A stretch of DNA of 64,000 nt from Fischerella sp. PCC 9605 (GCF_000517105.1 NZ_KI912152.1:1-64000); one strand, 5' to 3'; shown: positions 8,656 to 17,450, counted from the first letter of the stretch. The notes: generated from the letters alone by a model not told the origin. A program made the numbers and translations.

Positions 8656-10089
8656 CATTCAATTACGGATGACGGATGGTAGTAACTTGGAGTCCCAAAT
8701 GTAAAGTCCTTTTTGTGAAGGCACTCTTGAGAATCGTCCGGCGCGATAACCCCGCGACAATTCACTTAACACATTCGATTTTACTTGTTGCACTTGCGAT
8801 GGGTTGAGTTTTCCGTATAGTTCGTTAATCACTTCAGCCACATCAAAAACTTTTCTGGGATTCTGTTGCAGCAACGAAGTAATCGCATCAATCAAAAATT
8901 TTCCTTCAAACTCTCCTTGCATTGGAATAGTATTAGTTTTCGCCTGTGATGAAGGTTTTTTGTCTTTGTTTTTCTCCTGCTTAGAAGACTTCTTAGAAGA
9001 ACTAGTACTCTTCGAGTTGAGCAGTTTTAAGTCCAAAGTAAAATGCCCAGGCTTGCCAGGAACCAAAAACCATTTGCCGCTTTCTCTGCCATGAGTCAAC
9101 GTAGATTGAACTCTGCCTTTTACTACTTTGAATACATCTGGCTCTAACTCACCATACAGCAATCGCACGAGCATATCTATGTGACACATACTGCCTGCGT
9201 ATTGTTGCAATATTTTTTGGATTGCTTCGCTGCGGCTTAAAGACTGATACTCCAAGAGCATCGGAATATCTGATCTGGAAAGCGAATTGGGTTGAGTATC
9301 TGAAGATGTCTCTATAACCGTAGATGTTGACGCTGGCTCCTCAGATGAGTGCGTGGATTCATCTGATGATTCATTTATCTCTAAATCATTTGTTTGTGAA
9401 ACTTCGGATTTGTTAGGTTCTACTAAATCGGGCGAAGAGTCAGTAATTTTATCGCTGTTTTCTGACAATGATTTTTCTTCGTCAACAGTTGTAACTACCT
9501 CATCGGTTACTAACGGCATCTCGATATTTTGATTTGATTGGGAGAAATTCTCTACCTCCTCTTCATTTGTTTGTGCAACAAAGCCATTGACAGGTTCTAC
9601 TAAATTAGCTGAAGTTTCAGTAATGTTATTACTATTGCCTAACAACCCATTTTCACCCACATGATCAGGCAATATCTCAGTTGTCACTGAGGCTGTTGAG
9701 TGCTTGTTTTCAACGCTTGATTGTGAAGACCAGTTGGATAATAATGCTTCTACGTGCTTGAGATTCTCTAAAGCTGAGGTGTATAACTTTTCGTATTTTT
9801 CTACGCTTTGAGCATAATAGTTTCGTAATTCCAACAATGGAGCGACCAAACTTTCTGGCGGCGGCTGTAATTGCGATTGACTATTCATAAACTTTTAGTT
9901 TTACCAAAACCACTATCCCTTCTAGTAGTGGTACATTTTTGTTGCTCGTGCTCGTCAAACTAGCCCATCAAAGGCTGCTGCTAGTTCAAGATGTACACTA
10001 TTACCGGATGAATATATTGATAATAGCTTTTTATCATGCCAACTTACTAGACACATGGATGATAGTGATAAGAAGCGATCGCTTCTGGC
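8656..10089 (-). repeat. Segmental duplication, copy 1 (gene plus upstream region)
   Basis: About 1.43 kb is nearly identical to 50528-52133 in the same orientation. The match covers the complete gene on the minus strand and about 200 bases upstream of it, ending at the palindrome GAAGCGATCGCTTCTGG. Outside these limits the two loci differ at once. Confidence 0.9.
8659..9888 (-). CDS. Protein with two tandem winged-helix (HARE-HTH-like) domains, copy 1
   Basis: This protein has 409 residues. The N-terminus (about 10-55) is a helix, LLELRNYYAQSVEKYEKLY. A long, acidic, serine-rich, probably disordered linker follows (about 60-215). Two similar C-terminal domains come next: about 220-290 (SRSEAIQKILQQYAG, HIDMLVRLLYGEL, GKWFLVPGKPGHFTL) and about 325-405 (LIDAITSLLQQNP, VFDVAEVINELYG, GRFSRVPSQKGLYIW). 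Both have helix-helix-helix-wing order, like HARE-HTH or RNA-polymerase delta-type domains. A lysine-rich tract separates them. A DNA-binding or chromatin-like role is inferred. The paralogue at 50530 differs mainly by a 55-residue insertion. Confidence 0.65.
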   Translation of the reverse strand: MNSQSQLQPPPESLVAPLLELRNYYAQSVEKYEKLYTSALENLKHVEALLSNWSSQSSVENKHSTASVTTEILPDHVGENGLLGNSNNITETSANLVEPVNGFVAQTNEEEVENFSQSNQNIEMPLVTDEVVTTVDEEKSLSENSDKITDSSPDLVEPNKSEVSQTNDLEINESSDESTHSSEEPASTSTVIETSSDTQPNSLSRSDIPMLLEYQSLSRSEAIQKILQQYAGSMCHIDMLVRLLYGELEPDVFKVVKGRVQSTLTHGRESGKWFLVPGKPGHFTLDLKLLNSKSTSSSKKSSKQEKNKDKKPSSQAKTNTIPMQGEFEGKFLIDAITSLLQQNPRKVFDVAEVINELYGKLNPSQVQQVKSNVLSELSRGYRAGRFSRVPSQKGLYIWDSKLLPSVIRN

Positions 10090-10399
10090 GTGAAGGAACT
10101 TGTTGGAGTCTCTCTAATTACCAATTAGCTATTACCCATTACCAGGATCGCTACGCGCAACTATATCTTGGACGAATCCCCGTTATTAATATCGGGGAGT
10201 GTTCTCAAGATTGTCTCCAATCATCAAGCCCATACTTGAGATAAATGAAGACAAAGCAGTAGCATGAGTAAAAACTTGTTTTTGCAAATATAAAATGCCC
10301 TTGTTGGGGCGTTGGAGAAGAATGTGGTAAAAAATTTTCCCGAACGCCTGTCAGAACACGGGAGTTAACCAGATTGCCAATCTTACAGTTAGCTCTGTT
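10090..10399. other. Non-coding stretch with an IS605-type end hairpin
   Basis: No convincing gene is seen. The tract 10117-10150 contains ATTACCAATTAGCTATTACC-type short repeats. GAATCCCCG and CGGGGAGTG (10175-10200) form a hairpin that resembles the right-end hairpin of the IS605-type element at 11.6 kb, so it may be a solo end. Confidence 0.4.
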
Positions 10400-10990
10400 C
10401 TATTCAAAAAATTCTTGTCTAAGTGAGGTTTTTAACCATTCAGGTAGCTCACGCACTTTTTGGGTAACTTTTCCATTTTCAATGGTTAGTACTTGTTGAT
10501 ACCCTTGTAATGTTGAGTTATCAAAGATTAAAATCTGGTCAGCCTGCTGTATTGCTATTGATAAATTAGACAGGCTGCGTGTATATCTACGCCGAATGTC
10601 TTCTTCCGGTACGTTGTGTCCACCCTGTGCAACTCTAGTAGCAACACGTTCGTTTGCTATTTCTACATTATCGATTCCAACATAAATAAGGTTGACTTGC
10701 CACCCTTTTTGTCTAGCCTCTGCCATCATCCGCAGATATGTGTGGCCAGATAGTGTTGTTTCTACCGCAAAGCTTTCATTATTGGTCAGGTAAGCACGAG
10801 CGCGTTTTATTGCTTGTCTTCCACCAAGTATTGCTGCTGCTTGGGGATCATCAGGTCGAAGTTGTCGTGCTTCTTGATCCGGATCGATAATTGGTACTCG
10901 CAAAGCTTCTTGAGTTGCACGAGTAAAGGTACTTTTACCCGACCCATTTGGCCCAGCAATGATAGTTAGGGTAGGTTTTGGTTGTGTCAT
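10400..10990 (-). CDS. Zeta-toxin-family P-loop kinase
   Basis: This 196-residue protein starts with a classic Walker A, GPNGSGKST (residues 13-21). Then come IIDPDQEAR (in place of the zeta D-x-D region), ESFAVETTLSG and NVPEEDIRRRYTRSLSNL. The last two match the substrate-binding and arginine segments of zeta/AAA_33 kinases. Zeta toxins phosphorylate UDP-N-acetylglucosamine in characterised cases; the target here is unknown. The ATG overlaps the stop of the preceding 82-residue gene by four bases, the arrangement of an antitoxin-toxin operon. It may be a toxin or a stand-alone kinase, with toxin favoured by context. Confidence 0.75.
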   Translation of the reverse strand: MTQPKPTLTIIAGPNGSGKSTFTRATQEALRVPIIDPDQEARQLRPDDPQAAAILGGRQAIKRARAYLTNNESFAVETTLSGHTYLRMMAEARQKGWQVNLIYVGIDNVEIANERVATRVAQGGHNVPEEDIRRRYTRSLSNLSIAIQQADQILIFDNSTLQGYQQVLTIENGKVTQKVRELPEWLKTSLRQEFFE

Positions 10991-11235
10991 CGACTCTTAA
11001 CTTCACGAATTATTTCTCGTGTTCCGTCTGAGCGCAATTGATATTCAAAGCAACGACCATCTGATAATTCCATGATCGGTACACCTTTTAGAGAATAAAA
11101 TATTGGGCGACCAGCAACTTTATGTTTGCTAATTTCTTTTTTCACGCCTTCTTGTGCTAGCCGAGAGAGTTCTTTTCCCCATCGAGAGAATTCACTTTGT
11201 TTACCGTTATCAGACTCAGTATTTCCTTGTATCAT
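10987..11235 (-). CDS. Putative antitoxin partner of the zeta-like kinase
   Basis: This 82-residue protein has a charged helical N-terminus (SRWGKELSRLAQEGVKKEIS), a central strand GRPIFYSLKGVPIMELSDG, and CFEYQLRSDGTREIIREV at the end. Similar small proteins precede zeta-like kinases in cyanobacteria. It starts the operon and overlaps the kinase by the ATGA arrangement. An inverted repeat 53 bases upstream could be its operator. Antitoxin function is inferred from position and size only; no canonical epsilon antitoxin fold is evident. Confidence 0.6.
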   Translation of the reverse strand: MIQGNTESDNGKQSEFSRWGKELSRLAQEGVKKEISKHKVAGRPIFYSLKGVPIMELSDGRCFEYQLRSDGTREIIREVKSR

Positions 11236-11287
11236 CTTAATTTTTCCCCTAGTTCAAGCCCAGATAGAACTGGTTATTTCAGTTTAT

Positions 11288-11321
11288 ACTTTAACAAATC
11301 GTTGAACGATGCTGTTAAAGT
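11288..11321 (-). promoter_or_regulatory. Inverted-repeat operator candidate upstream of the toxin-antitoxin operon
   Basis: ACTTTAACA and TGTTAAAGT form a nine-base inverted repeat that encloses a second one, ATCGTT/AACGAT. It lies 53-86 bases upstream of the antitoxin ATG. Autoregulation through such palindromes is usual for toxin-antitoxin operons, so an operator is plausible. Confidence 0.45.
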
Positions 11322-11324
11322 CAT

Positions 11325-11589
11325 AATACAAGCACATAGTCAGACGAATTTTGAGGCTCAATAATTCCGAGTTTTTCTGAAGTCATCCAAACTTCAAGTA
11401 CCTTCAACAATGTTGCAAATCTTCAGGCTGAGCAGCTTGTCGCAGACATCGCTCCTGTCAAACAAGCACTTGCACTCCTGGTGGTGTGAAAATCCAACTG
11501 CAAAGGTTCACGCCTTGTGAGCGGGTGAGGAGGGACTTCGTTTCCCCTCCACAAATGTAAAAGAAACTAAATTCATAGGGATAAAAAGC
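11325..11589. other. Non-coding stretch with a partial R1 repeat
   Basis: No gene is seen. Positions 11432-11530 carry AAGCACTTGCACTCCTGGTGG and related R1 segments in degraded form. An A+T-rich tract precedes the IS605-type right end. Confidence 0.45.
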
Positions 11590-11602
11590 ACGTTGAGCCA
11601 CT

Positions 11603-11623
11603 CCCCGACCTGAAGGTGCGGGG
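11603..11623 (-). ncRNA. Right-end hairpin, possible part of the TnpB guide RNA
   Basis: A nested stem (CCCCG/CGGGG outside, ACCT/AGGT inside) sits at the 3' border of tnpB. In IS605-type elements the omega RNA is derived from the 3' end of the tnpB transcript and the right end, with its guide read from flanking DNA. The hairpin is seen; its role as omega RNA is inferred. Confidence 0.35.
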
Positions 11624-11625
11624 AT

Positions 11626-13125
11626 TCATGCCACATCCCCAGCTAGCTTTTCGCCCGTATTGGCTATCTGGCTAGAGGTTATTGGCTGATTGGAGAACCG
11701 TTCTAAGGGAGAATCAGACTTCCTGCTTTCGGACGCGCCTACTTGCTTACGGTTTATTGAATGTTGCCATGCCTCCAATAAGAGCGGCTCCGCCCGTGGA
11801 TACTCGTTTACAGCATCCTGCAACGACAACATATCTTCCTGATTAACATGTCTACTCAAGAATGCACTGAATAAGTCCCGATGATGGGGAGCAATGCCCG
11901 TAACATCGTAGTGGACTCGCTCTGACAGCGATTTCTTGGTGCGGCTACCGTCTAAATGAGTTTGAGACAGTGCAGTCGATGAAGTAGAGAAGCGTTGAAA
12001 TGAACCGCCAGCATTCTCAGCTTTGCGTTTCAATTCTGATTGAACAAAACCTGGGGACTTAGCAGATATAGCCTTGCCATATCGTTTTTGCCATCCCTTC
12101 ACACTTACCTTTTCGGTTTTAATATCTTTGCCATGTCTCAATATTTCGTTGACAACACGTCGGTTTTGAGACTTGGCATAAGCCGTTTTACGACGCTCCA
12201 ATTCGCGCTTTCTTTGTGCAACTCGGATATAGTTTTGAGACTTTTTCCATTGGAGCTTACCTTTTTTGACCTTACCTTTTTTAGTAACAGTTTTTCGTCC
12301 TTTGCGCGCCTTGAAATTAGGCTCATAGTTATCAGGATTTAAGCCACGAGATGAACGTTGCATCTTTCGTTGCAGTTGGGTTATTTCTTTGGTGAAAGTT
12401 GGTACACCTTCAGCAAAAGGTAATAATCCAGCAGCATTGTCACCAACAAAAGCAATGTTGGAGATATTTAGGTCTAAGCCAATCAAACCTTCTGCAACTT
12501 TGTTTTTTGGCTTTTGAAATGGCGTTCCCTCCAAAACAAGCTGCACAAACCAACGGCGTTTACCATTTAGCTCACGCCGAATAATCCTGCAATATTTAAC
12601 TGGACAAGACAAACCATGCTTGATGACCTCATTATCAAAATCAGCGATTGCTTTGAACTCAAGCTCAGCCCAAACAACTCGGTCTTTCTTCCATTTAATA
12701 CCTTGCTTGTTAGTCTTACCTTCAACTGAGCGAAACCGATTTTGGACTTTGAACCGAACATCTTTGGCTCGACCAAATAGAACACGCTCAACTGCTTTGA
12801 ATGCACGAGTTGCTAATTTTTGTTGAGTTTGAGCATCTATGTTTTGAGCAATCCATTTTGAATCTTTAGCTGCTCGATTCGCGTAAGCTTGTAAGTCATA
12901 GTCAGTAAATCGGTATGCGTCACGTGCTTTACTAAAAGCAGCACTTCGCTCTTTTTTATTGTCTTTCGGTATCTTCCTAGCTACTTGATATGCCTCTGAC
13001 TTACGTACTAATTCCATCCGCGTTTTTGCTTCTCTTAGTACATTGTTATACAGCCGCATAGCTGCGTCGAACTTTGCTTGTAGTTGCGAATCTTGCTTAC
13101 TGTCTACCTTTAACGGCAATTCCAA
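11626..13125 (-). CDS. tnpB: TnpB-family RNA-guided nuclease, zinc finger lost
   Basis: This protein has 499 residues. The split RuvC acid residues are present: D218 in GLIGLDLNISNIAF, E339 in KDIKTEKVSVKGW, and D417 in HRDLFSAFL. The region between them, where most TnpB proteins have a C-x2-C...C-x2-C zinc ribbon, reads STALSQTHLDGSRTKKSLSE and contains no cysteine. A basic insert (about 270-300) and a roughly 70-residue C-terminal extension follow a pattern known in some cyanobacterial TnpB proteins. TnpB cleaves DNA at target-adjacent sites using omega RNA. It starts at TTG, because a stop lies just upstream in frame. It appears intact. Confidence 0.85.
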   Translation of the reverse strand: MELPLKVDSKQDSQLQAKFDAAMRLYNNVLREAKTRMELVRKSEAYQVARKIPKDNKKERSAAFSKARDAYRFTDYDLQAYANRAAKDSKWIAQNIDAQTQQKLATRAFKAVERVLFGRAKDVRFKVQNRFRSVEGKTNKQGIKWKKDRVVWAELEFKAIADFDNEVIKHGLSCPVKYCRIIRRELNGKRRWFVQLVLEGTPFQKPKNKVAEGLIGLDLNISNIAFVGDNAAGLLPFAEGVPTFTKEITQLQRKMQRSSRGLNPDNYEPNFKARKGRKTVTKKGKVKKGKLQWKKSQNYIRVAQRKRELERRKTAYAKSQNRRVVNEILRHGKDIKTEKVSVKGWQKRYGKAISAKSPGFVQSELKRKAENAGGSFQRFSTSSTALSQTHLDGSRTKKSLSERVHYDVTGIAPHHRDLFSAFLSRHVNQEDMLSLQDAVNEYPRAEPLLLEAWQHSINRKQVGASESRKSDSPLERFSNQPITSSQIANTGEKLAGDVA

Positions 13126-13251
13126 TACAAATGATGTTTAGTACTCCGAGGTATATCTAATCACCTCCTTGCCTGTTTATAGCCCATTGACTTATACAAT
13201 AACCTAGACTAAGATACCTGTCAATAGGTTCCGGCTATATACAAGATAATC

Positions 13252-13659
13252 ATGAAAGAAAGTGATAGAAAATACCGACATAACAACCATTCAGTGGGTT
13301 CAGCAACGGTACATCTCATTTGGATTCCCAAGCGTAGAAAACCTGTTTTAGTCCAAGAGGTTAAACTTCGATTGAGCCAAATATTAACTGAGGTTGCTAA
13401 CGAAAAAGGATGGATAATCAAATGTTTGGAAATTGCCCCAGACCATGTTCATGTCTTAGTTGAGCATGACCCAGAAACACCCATCAATTCGATTGTTAAA
13501 GCATTTAAAGGTAGGTCATCTCGGTATCTTAGGCAAGAATTTCCACATTTACTCAAGTTACCAACACTGTGGACTCATGCATATTTCTACGACACAACAG
13601 GCAAAGTTAGTTCATCTGTAATTGAGAGATACATCAATGACCCACATCATTACAAATAA
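13252..13659 (+). CDS. tnpA: IS200/IS605 Y1 transposase
   Basis: This 135-residue protein is the normal length for Y1 (HUH) transposases. The HUH pair is at H65 and H67 in APDHVHVLVE, and the catalytic tyrosine is probably Y127 in SSSVIERYIND. The central VKAFKGRSSRYLRQEFPHL is the usual helix. It nicks and rejoins single-stranded DNA at hairpin ends. All key residues are present, so the element could be active. The ATG follows a weak purine-rich site. It diverges from tnpB. Confidence 0.92.
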   Translation: MKESDRKYRHNNHSVGSATVHLIWIPKRRKPVLVQEVKLRLSQILTEVANEKGWIIKCLEIAPDHVHVLVEHDPETPINSIVKAFKGRSSRYLRQEFPHLLKLPTLWTHAYFYDTTGKVSSSVIERYINDPHHYK

Positions 13660-13716
13660 GGCAGTTAAAACTGCCCGTGTCGCCTTTCCACCTCGCTTAT
13701 GTCGTTTTTAAAGTCT

Positions 13717-13751
13717 ACAACGTAGATAAGCAAGTGATTATACGCTGTTGT
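13717..13751. other. Left recombinase-site-like sequence of the Tn554-like element
   Basis: ACAACGTAGATAA, an eight-base spacer and TTATACGCTGTTGT form two inverted arms, the layout of a tyrosine-recombinase core site. A further CTACAACG box overlaps the stop codon of the 301-residue gene at 13758. Confidence 0.5.
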
Positions 13752-13757
13752 CATTTT

Positions 13758-14663
13758 CTACAACGTTTCAAGTGGATACTGAGCTAACATCTCCGAAAAA
13801 GGTATCCACTTTTCATCGTTAGTGTAGATCATGATGCCGTCTTTAGTAGTTTGACTAGCTTGAATTAATCTCTTTTGCTTGGCTTTTGGATACCATTCAC
13901 TGAATAAGTCTAACTCCGATTTAATTTGAATTTTCCCATTGGGTTTCCATCCTTGCTCAATAGCTGTTTTCAACCAACCTCCAGGTTTATCAACATCACC
14001 ATCAGAGATCGCTTCTTTTAAAGCTTCTATCGCATCTAAAACAGTTTCTAATGATACGGATTTAATTGTTTTAGTTAAAGTTGAATTAAGTTGAATACCT
14101 AAAGAATCAAGTTGTTGTTTAACTTTGTCACTAATATTTGAACGCCCTGCTCTTTTCTTTTCTAATGATGTTACTTTAGGATTTTCTACTGTTACTGCTG
14201 TAAATTGTTGTAGTTGTTGGCGGCATTCCTCTAATTGTTGTTTGAACTCTGCATTCTCAGACTTGAGTCTTTCTGCTAACTCCTCAGCACCTTGTAAGTG
14301 ATAAACCCTACCAGCTAATCCTTCATTAACTCTACGAAGTCCTTCTATTTCTGCTCGTAACTTCTTGTTTTCTTCCCTTAAAGTGGAAATAATTACTGAT
14401 TTAGAATTATCTGATGCTACTGGAGGTTGTTTAGATTTAGGTTTTTGTTTCTGCTGGTCACGCAGAGCTTCAATTCTGTTTCTTAAATCTTCCTGCTTGT
14501 ACAAGTAAGCAGTCGATACATTGGCAGATTGAGCAACAGATTTAAAACTGACTATTTGACCCTGTTTTATCATCCTCTCAAGTGCTTTTTCTACTCGTTC
14601 TGCTGATTCTTTAGCTTTCTGTGCTGCGCTAGAGCGTAATGCTTCTATCTTCCTATTAGTCAT
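13758..14663 (-). CDS. DUF6262 / TnpC-like protein of the Tn554-like element
   Basis: This protein has 301 residues. The N-terminus (about 1-65) has the family pattern ALRSSAAQKAKESAERVEKAL, then VSFKSVAQSANVSTAYLYKQ. The latter is a helix-turn-helix-like segment resembling TnpC of Tn554 and DUF6262. Residues about 90-150 form a coiled coil. The C-terminal third is a separate small domain containing GGWLKTAIEQGWKPNGKIQ, as in plasmid-type replication regulators. In Tn554, TnpC influences the orientation and frequency of insertion. Its start overlaps the end of the upstream recombinase by eight bases, implying co-translation. Confidence 0.75.
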   Translation of the reverse strand: MTNRKIEALRSSAAQKAKESAERVEKALERMIKQGQIVSFKSVAQSANVSTAYLYKQEDLRNRIEALRDQQKQKPKSKQPPVASDNSKSVIISTLREENKKLRAEIEGLRRVNEGLAGRVYHLQGAEELAERLKSENAEFKQQLEECRQQLQQFTAVTVENPKVTSLEKKRAGRSNISDKVKQQLDSLGIQLNSTLTKTIKSVSLETVLDAIEALKEAISDGDVDKPGGWLKTAIEQGWKPNGKIQIKSELDLFSEWYPKAKQKRLIQASQTTKDGIMIYTNDEKWIPFSEMLAQYPLETL

Positions 14664-16266
14664 TGTCTGCCTCCAAGGTTTTAATCACTTTCTCTAAGTT
14701 CTCTTTGATAGGCATATTCTTATGAACTTGTAGCTGCCAACCGCAATTCTGAGCTTTCTCTAAAACATTGTTGGTACGCTCTAAAGTGTCTTTTAGGACA
14801 GGCAGGAAGTTTTTATTAGTTCTCCAATGAGGACAGTTATAGCAACCATCAAAACCAGGAATATCGCAATCACCTAACATTTTGGGTCTAGCACAGTAGC
14901 CATGTTCTAATGCTCTGGCTTGTACATTTTTTTTGAACCATTCTAAATCATCATTACTAGAAAGCACCGTTTCGTCTAATTCAGCCGTCTCACCCTGGAA
15001 ATTAACTACTCTTGATTCATGATATTTTTCTATCTCTTTTCTAAGCGTTTCGTCATGAATATGGGCATATACCATAGTCATTTCTGGTGATTCATGTCCT
15101 AAATATATTTGGACAATATGTTGAGGCACACCATTGTTAATCATTCGTGTACCTACCGTGTGGCGAAATTGGTGACTTTGAAAGTTCCAAATTTTTCCAG
15201 TTGAATCTGTAATGTTATATTTATGTGCTAATTCTTTTAAGAATCTAGTAAATTTTTCTTTTCTCATTGGCTGCGGCTTGGGAATAAAACTTTCTGTAAA
15301 ACCAAATTTACCTTTCTGATAATGTTCTTGACCACAAAAAAGATAATCAAAATCTTTCAAATATTGAGAAATGTATTCTTGTTGCTCTTTAATTACCTTT
15401 GCTAACTCAGGCGAAATTGGTTTAGTATCTTCTTTATTCAATTTCCAATTTGTATATAAAATGAAACAACCTCCATTTGGTGTTTCTTGTAAACAATTCA
15501 AGCGGAGCGTTACTAGTTCTGAAACTCGAAAGCCGCATTCTTGATGAACAAGTACCATCCGCATTACTGGTTCAGGTAATTTATCTAAATGTTCATTTAG
15601 TTGCCGCATGACCTCTTCTGGAATATATCGAGGCAAAGGTTTTATTTTTTTAGGATAGTCATCATCTGTAATTAAGTAAGGTGGTACTGTGAACCAGTTA
15701 TTCCTTACTCCAGTCTCTAGGAATAGCCTTAAAGAACCAATGTATTGCCTCGCGTGTTTTAAACCTCTTATAGTAGTTAAATATTCTAAAATTACATTAC
15801 GGTCTAATTCAGAGATGGTTATCGCTGGATATCTGTCTAACAAAAATTTAGAAAAACGGTTTATATGACTTGTGTGATTCACTATTGAACTAAATTCGCT
15901 ACGATTTGCAATAAATCTAATAAATCTGACAAATCCTTCACGTAACCAAGGTTGATATATTTTATCCAATCCTATGCTTTTGGAACGGTAATGGTACTTA
16001 TGAGCTATTCCCAATTCTTTAGCAGTAATTGAATTTTGTTGATATCTTTTTCTTTTTATCACGCCTGAAATCGTGAAACCGTAATTGCAAGATTTACACT
16101 TGTATCTTTGTACTCTTGTTGTTTTCCTTTTATCAGTGCCATCTTTTCTAAAATCAGTGCTTTGACAGCGAGGGCAAGCAATTCCATCTAATAATTCTTC
16201 CTCTACAATTTGTAAATTATTCCTCTCAAATTCTTGTATTTGGTTAGTTGAATTTTGCTTTTGCAT
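14656..16266 (-). CDS. Large tyrosine recombinase (TnpB-of-Tn554 type) with zinc ribbon
   Basis: This protein has 536 residues. The N-terminus (33-65) has a zinc ribbon: CPRCQSTDFRKDG, then YKCKSCNYGF. A SAM-like core-binding domain and the catalytic domain follow: Arg in ECGFRVSELVTLRLN, the H-x-x-R-H box HQFRHTVGTRMI, LGHESPEMTMVYAHI with the nucleophile Tyr, and a cysteine-rich tail (CARPKMLGDCDIPGF, CYNCPHW). Such tails are usual in Tn554 TnpB relatives. All catalytic residues are visible, so it may be active. The ATG follows directly on the stop of the upstream recombinase. Confidence 0.88.
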   Translation of the reverse strand: MQKQNSTNQIQEFERNNLQIVEEELLDGIACPRCQSTDFRKDGTDKRKTTRVQRYKCKSCNYGFTISGVIKRKRYQQNSITAKELGIAHKYHYRSKSIGLDKIYQPWLREGFVRFIRFIANRSEFSSIVNHTSHINRFSKFLLDRYPAITISELDRNVILEYLTTIRGLKHARQYIGSLRLFLETGVRNNWFTVPPYLITDDDYPKKIKPLPRYIPEEVMRQLNEHLDKLPEPVMRMVLVHQECGFRVSELVTLRLNCLQETPNGGCFILYTNWKLNKEDTKPISPELAKVIKEQQEYISQYLKDFDYLFCGQEHYQKGKFGFTESFIPKPQPMRKEKFTRFLKELAHKYNITDSTGKIWNFQSHQFRHTVGTRMINNGVPQHIVQIYLGHESPEMTMVYAHIHDETLRKEIEKYHESRVVNFQGETAELDETVLSSNDDLEWFKKNVQARALEHGYCARPKMLGDCDIPGFDGCYNCPHWRTNKNFLPVLKDTLERTNNVLEKAQNCGWQLQVHKNMPIKENLEKVIKTLEADND

Positions 16267-17379
16267 TTATTCTTGCTCCTTGCTTTGACTTTGCAGATAT
16301 CGTCTATACTCTTTTTCTAGGTCGTCATTTGTTAGGTGAACATAATTATTAATTGTCGTTTGAATATCAGCATGACCCAAGCGTTTTTGAACGTGTGCCA
16401 TATCCCACCCTGCTCTAATTAATTCTGTTGCATGAGTATGCCTTAATAAATGAGGGTTTACTTTAATTCCTGTCTTACGAGATAGTCTTCTAAACAAGCT
16501 ATCAACTGTTTTGTATTTCAAAGGCTTGCCGATTTCTCCCTTTCCTGGAGCTTTTATAACTACAAAAACAAAGTCACAATCAATATCTTCTGGATACTCA
16601 TCAATTAAATAAGCTGAGTACCATTGCATTATTTCTTTGCTAACATGAACTGTTCGCTCTACTCCAGACTTAGCTCTCACAAGGTTAACGTTATCTAATC
16701 TTGGTATGACATGAATTTCATTGGTTTTACCAGTAACCATATCTTCATGCCTTAACCCTAACGCTTCACCTATTCGTAGCCCTGTTTCGTATAGCAACCT
16801 AATTAGAAATTTATCACGTAATACGTTACAAGCTTCTATCAAAGTGTTAACTTGCTCAGGTGTTAAACATCCAGGAAAGGTCTTTGGTTCCTTAATTTTT
16901 AATAGTCTTGTTTTAACCTCTTTGCCTTTACTAATGTGGTGTAAAAAAGGCTTATATTTACGCCCTGGCTGTAATTGGTAGCGATAAGCATCTACATCAA
17001 CATTAGCCCCTATACGCTCTTGAAACTCATAAAATCCACAAATAGTTGTTAGGCAATGATTAATAGTTTTCTCGGAGCGTTTAGAAACCTGCGATTCAAG
17101 AGATAAAATGCCAGAATTAGGGTTTCTTAACCAGTGGATAAAGTTTGACAACTGCTCTAAATTAATTTCAAGCCAATTTAACTTTGAATCCCGTAAAAAC
17201 TCCCAGAATAGTTTGAGATTGTGAGCATAAGTCTGAATCGTGTTAGGAGAACGCCCCACACTATCTAAGTAATGCAGGTATTTTTGGATTGGCTCAATGG
17301 GCAAATAATTGTCATCCAGAACCATCCAAACCGGACGTTCTCTGTCTGGGAGGATACCTTTTTGGACTTTCATCCTCAC
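16267..17379 (-). CDS. Tyrosine recombinase (TnpA-of-Tn554 type)
   Basis: This 370-residue protein has an N-terminal core-binding domain (SVGRSPNTIQTYAHNLKLFW) and a catalytic domain with Arg in YETGLRIGEALGLR, HLLRHTHATELI, and LGHADIQTTINNYVHL carrying the tyrosine nucleophile. It is the first gene of the three-gene operon. Tn554 TnpA is of similar size (about 360 residues) and cuts and rejoins the ends together with the larger recombinase. The upstream region holds the right recombination-site boxes 70-100 bases away, suggesting coupled control. Confidence 0.9.
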   Translation of the reverse strand: MRMKVQKGILPDRERPVWMVLDDNYLPIEPIQKYLHYLDSVGRSPNTIQTYAHNLKLFWEFLRDSKLNWLEINLEQLSNFIHWLRNPNSGILSLESQVSKRSEKTINHCLTTICGFYEFQERIGANVDVDAYRYQLQPGRKYKPFLHHISKGKEVKTRLLKIKEPKTFPGCLTPEQVNTLIEACNVLRDKFLIRLLYETGLRIGEALGLRHEDMVTGKTNEIHVIPRLDNVNLVRAKSGVERTVHVSKEIMQWYSAYLIDEYPEDIDCDFVFVVIKAPGKGEIGKPLKYKTVDSLFRRLSRKTGIKVNPHLLRHTHATELIRAGWDMAHVQKRLGHADIQTTINNYVHLTNDDLEKEYRRYLQSQSKEQE

Positions 17380-17450
17380 CTACCCTTAATATCGCTATTT
17401 ACGTTATAGACTTAGATTACTATTGTTCTTGTACATAAAAACAACGTAGT

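Larger units (their letters stand above)
11590..13690. mobile_element. IS605-type element with divergent tnpA and tnpB
   Basis: A Y1 transposase gene on plus and a TnpB gene on minus diverge from a 126-base spacer, the arrangement of IS605 proper. A hairpin lies at each outer side. One is at 11603-11623 (CCCCG and CGGGG around ACCTGAAGGT), overlapping the very end of tnpB. The other, just after tnpA, has GGCAGTT and AACTGCC at about 13662. IS200/IS605 elements use such subterminal hairpins and make no target duplication, so exact ends are approximate. Confidence 0.8.
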
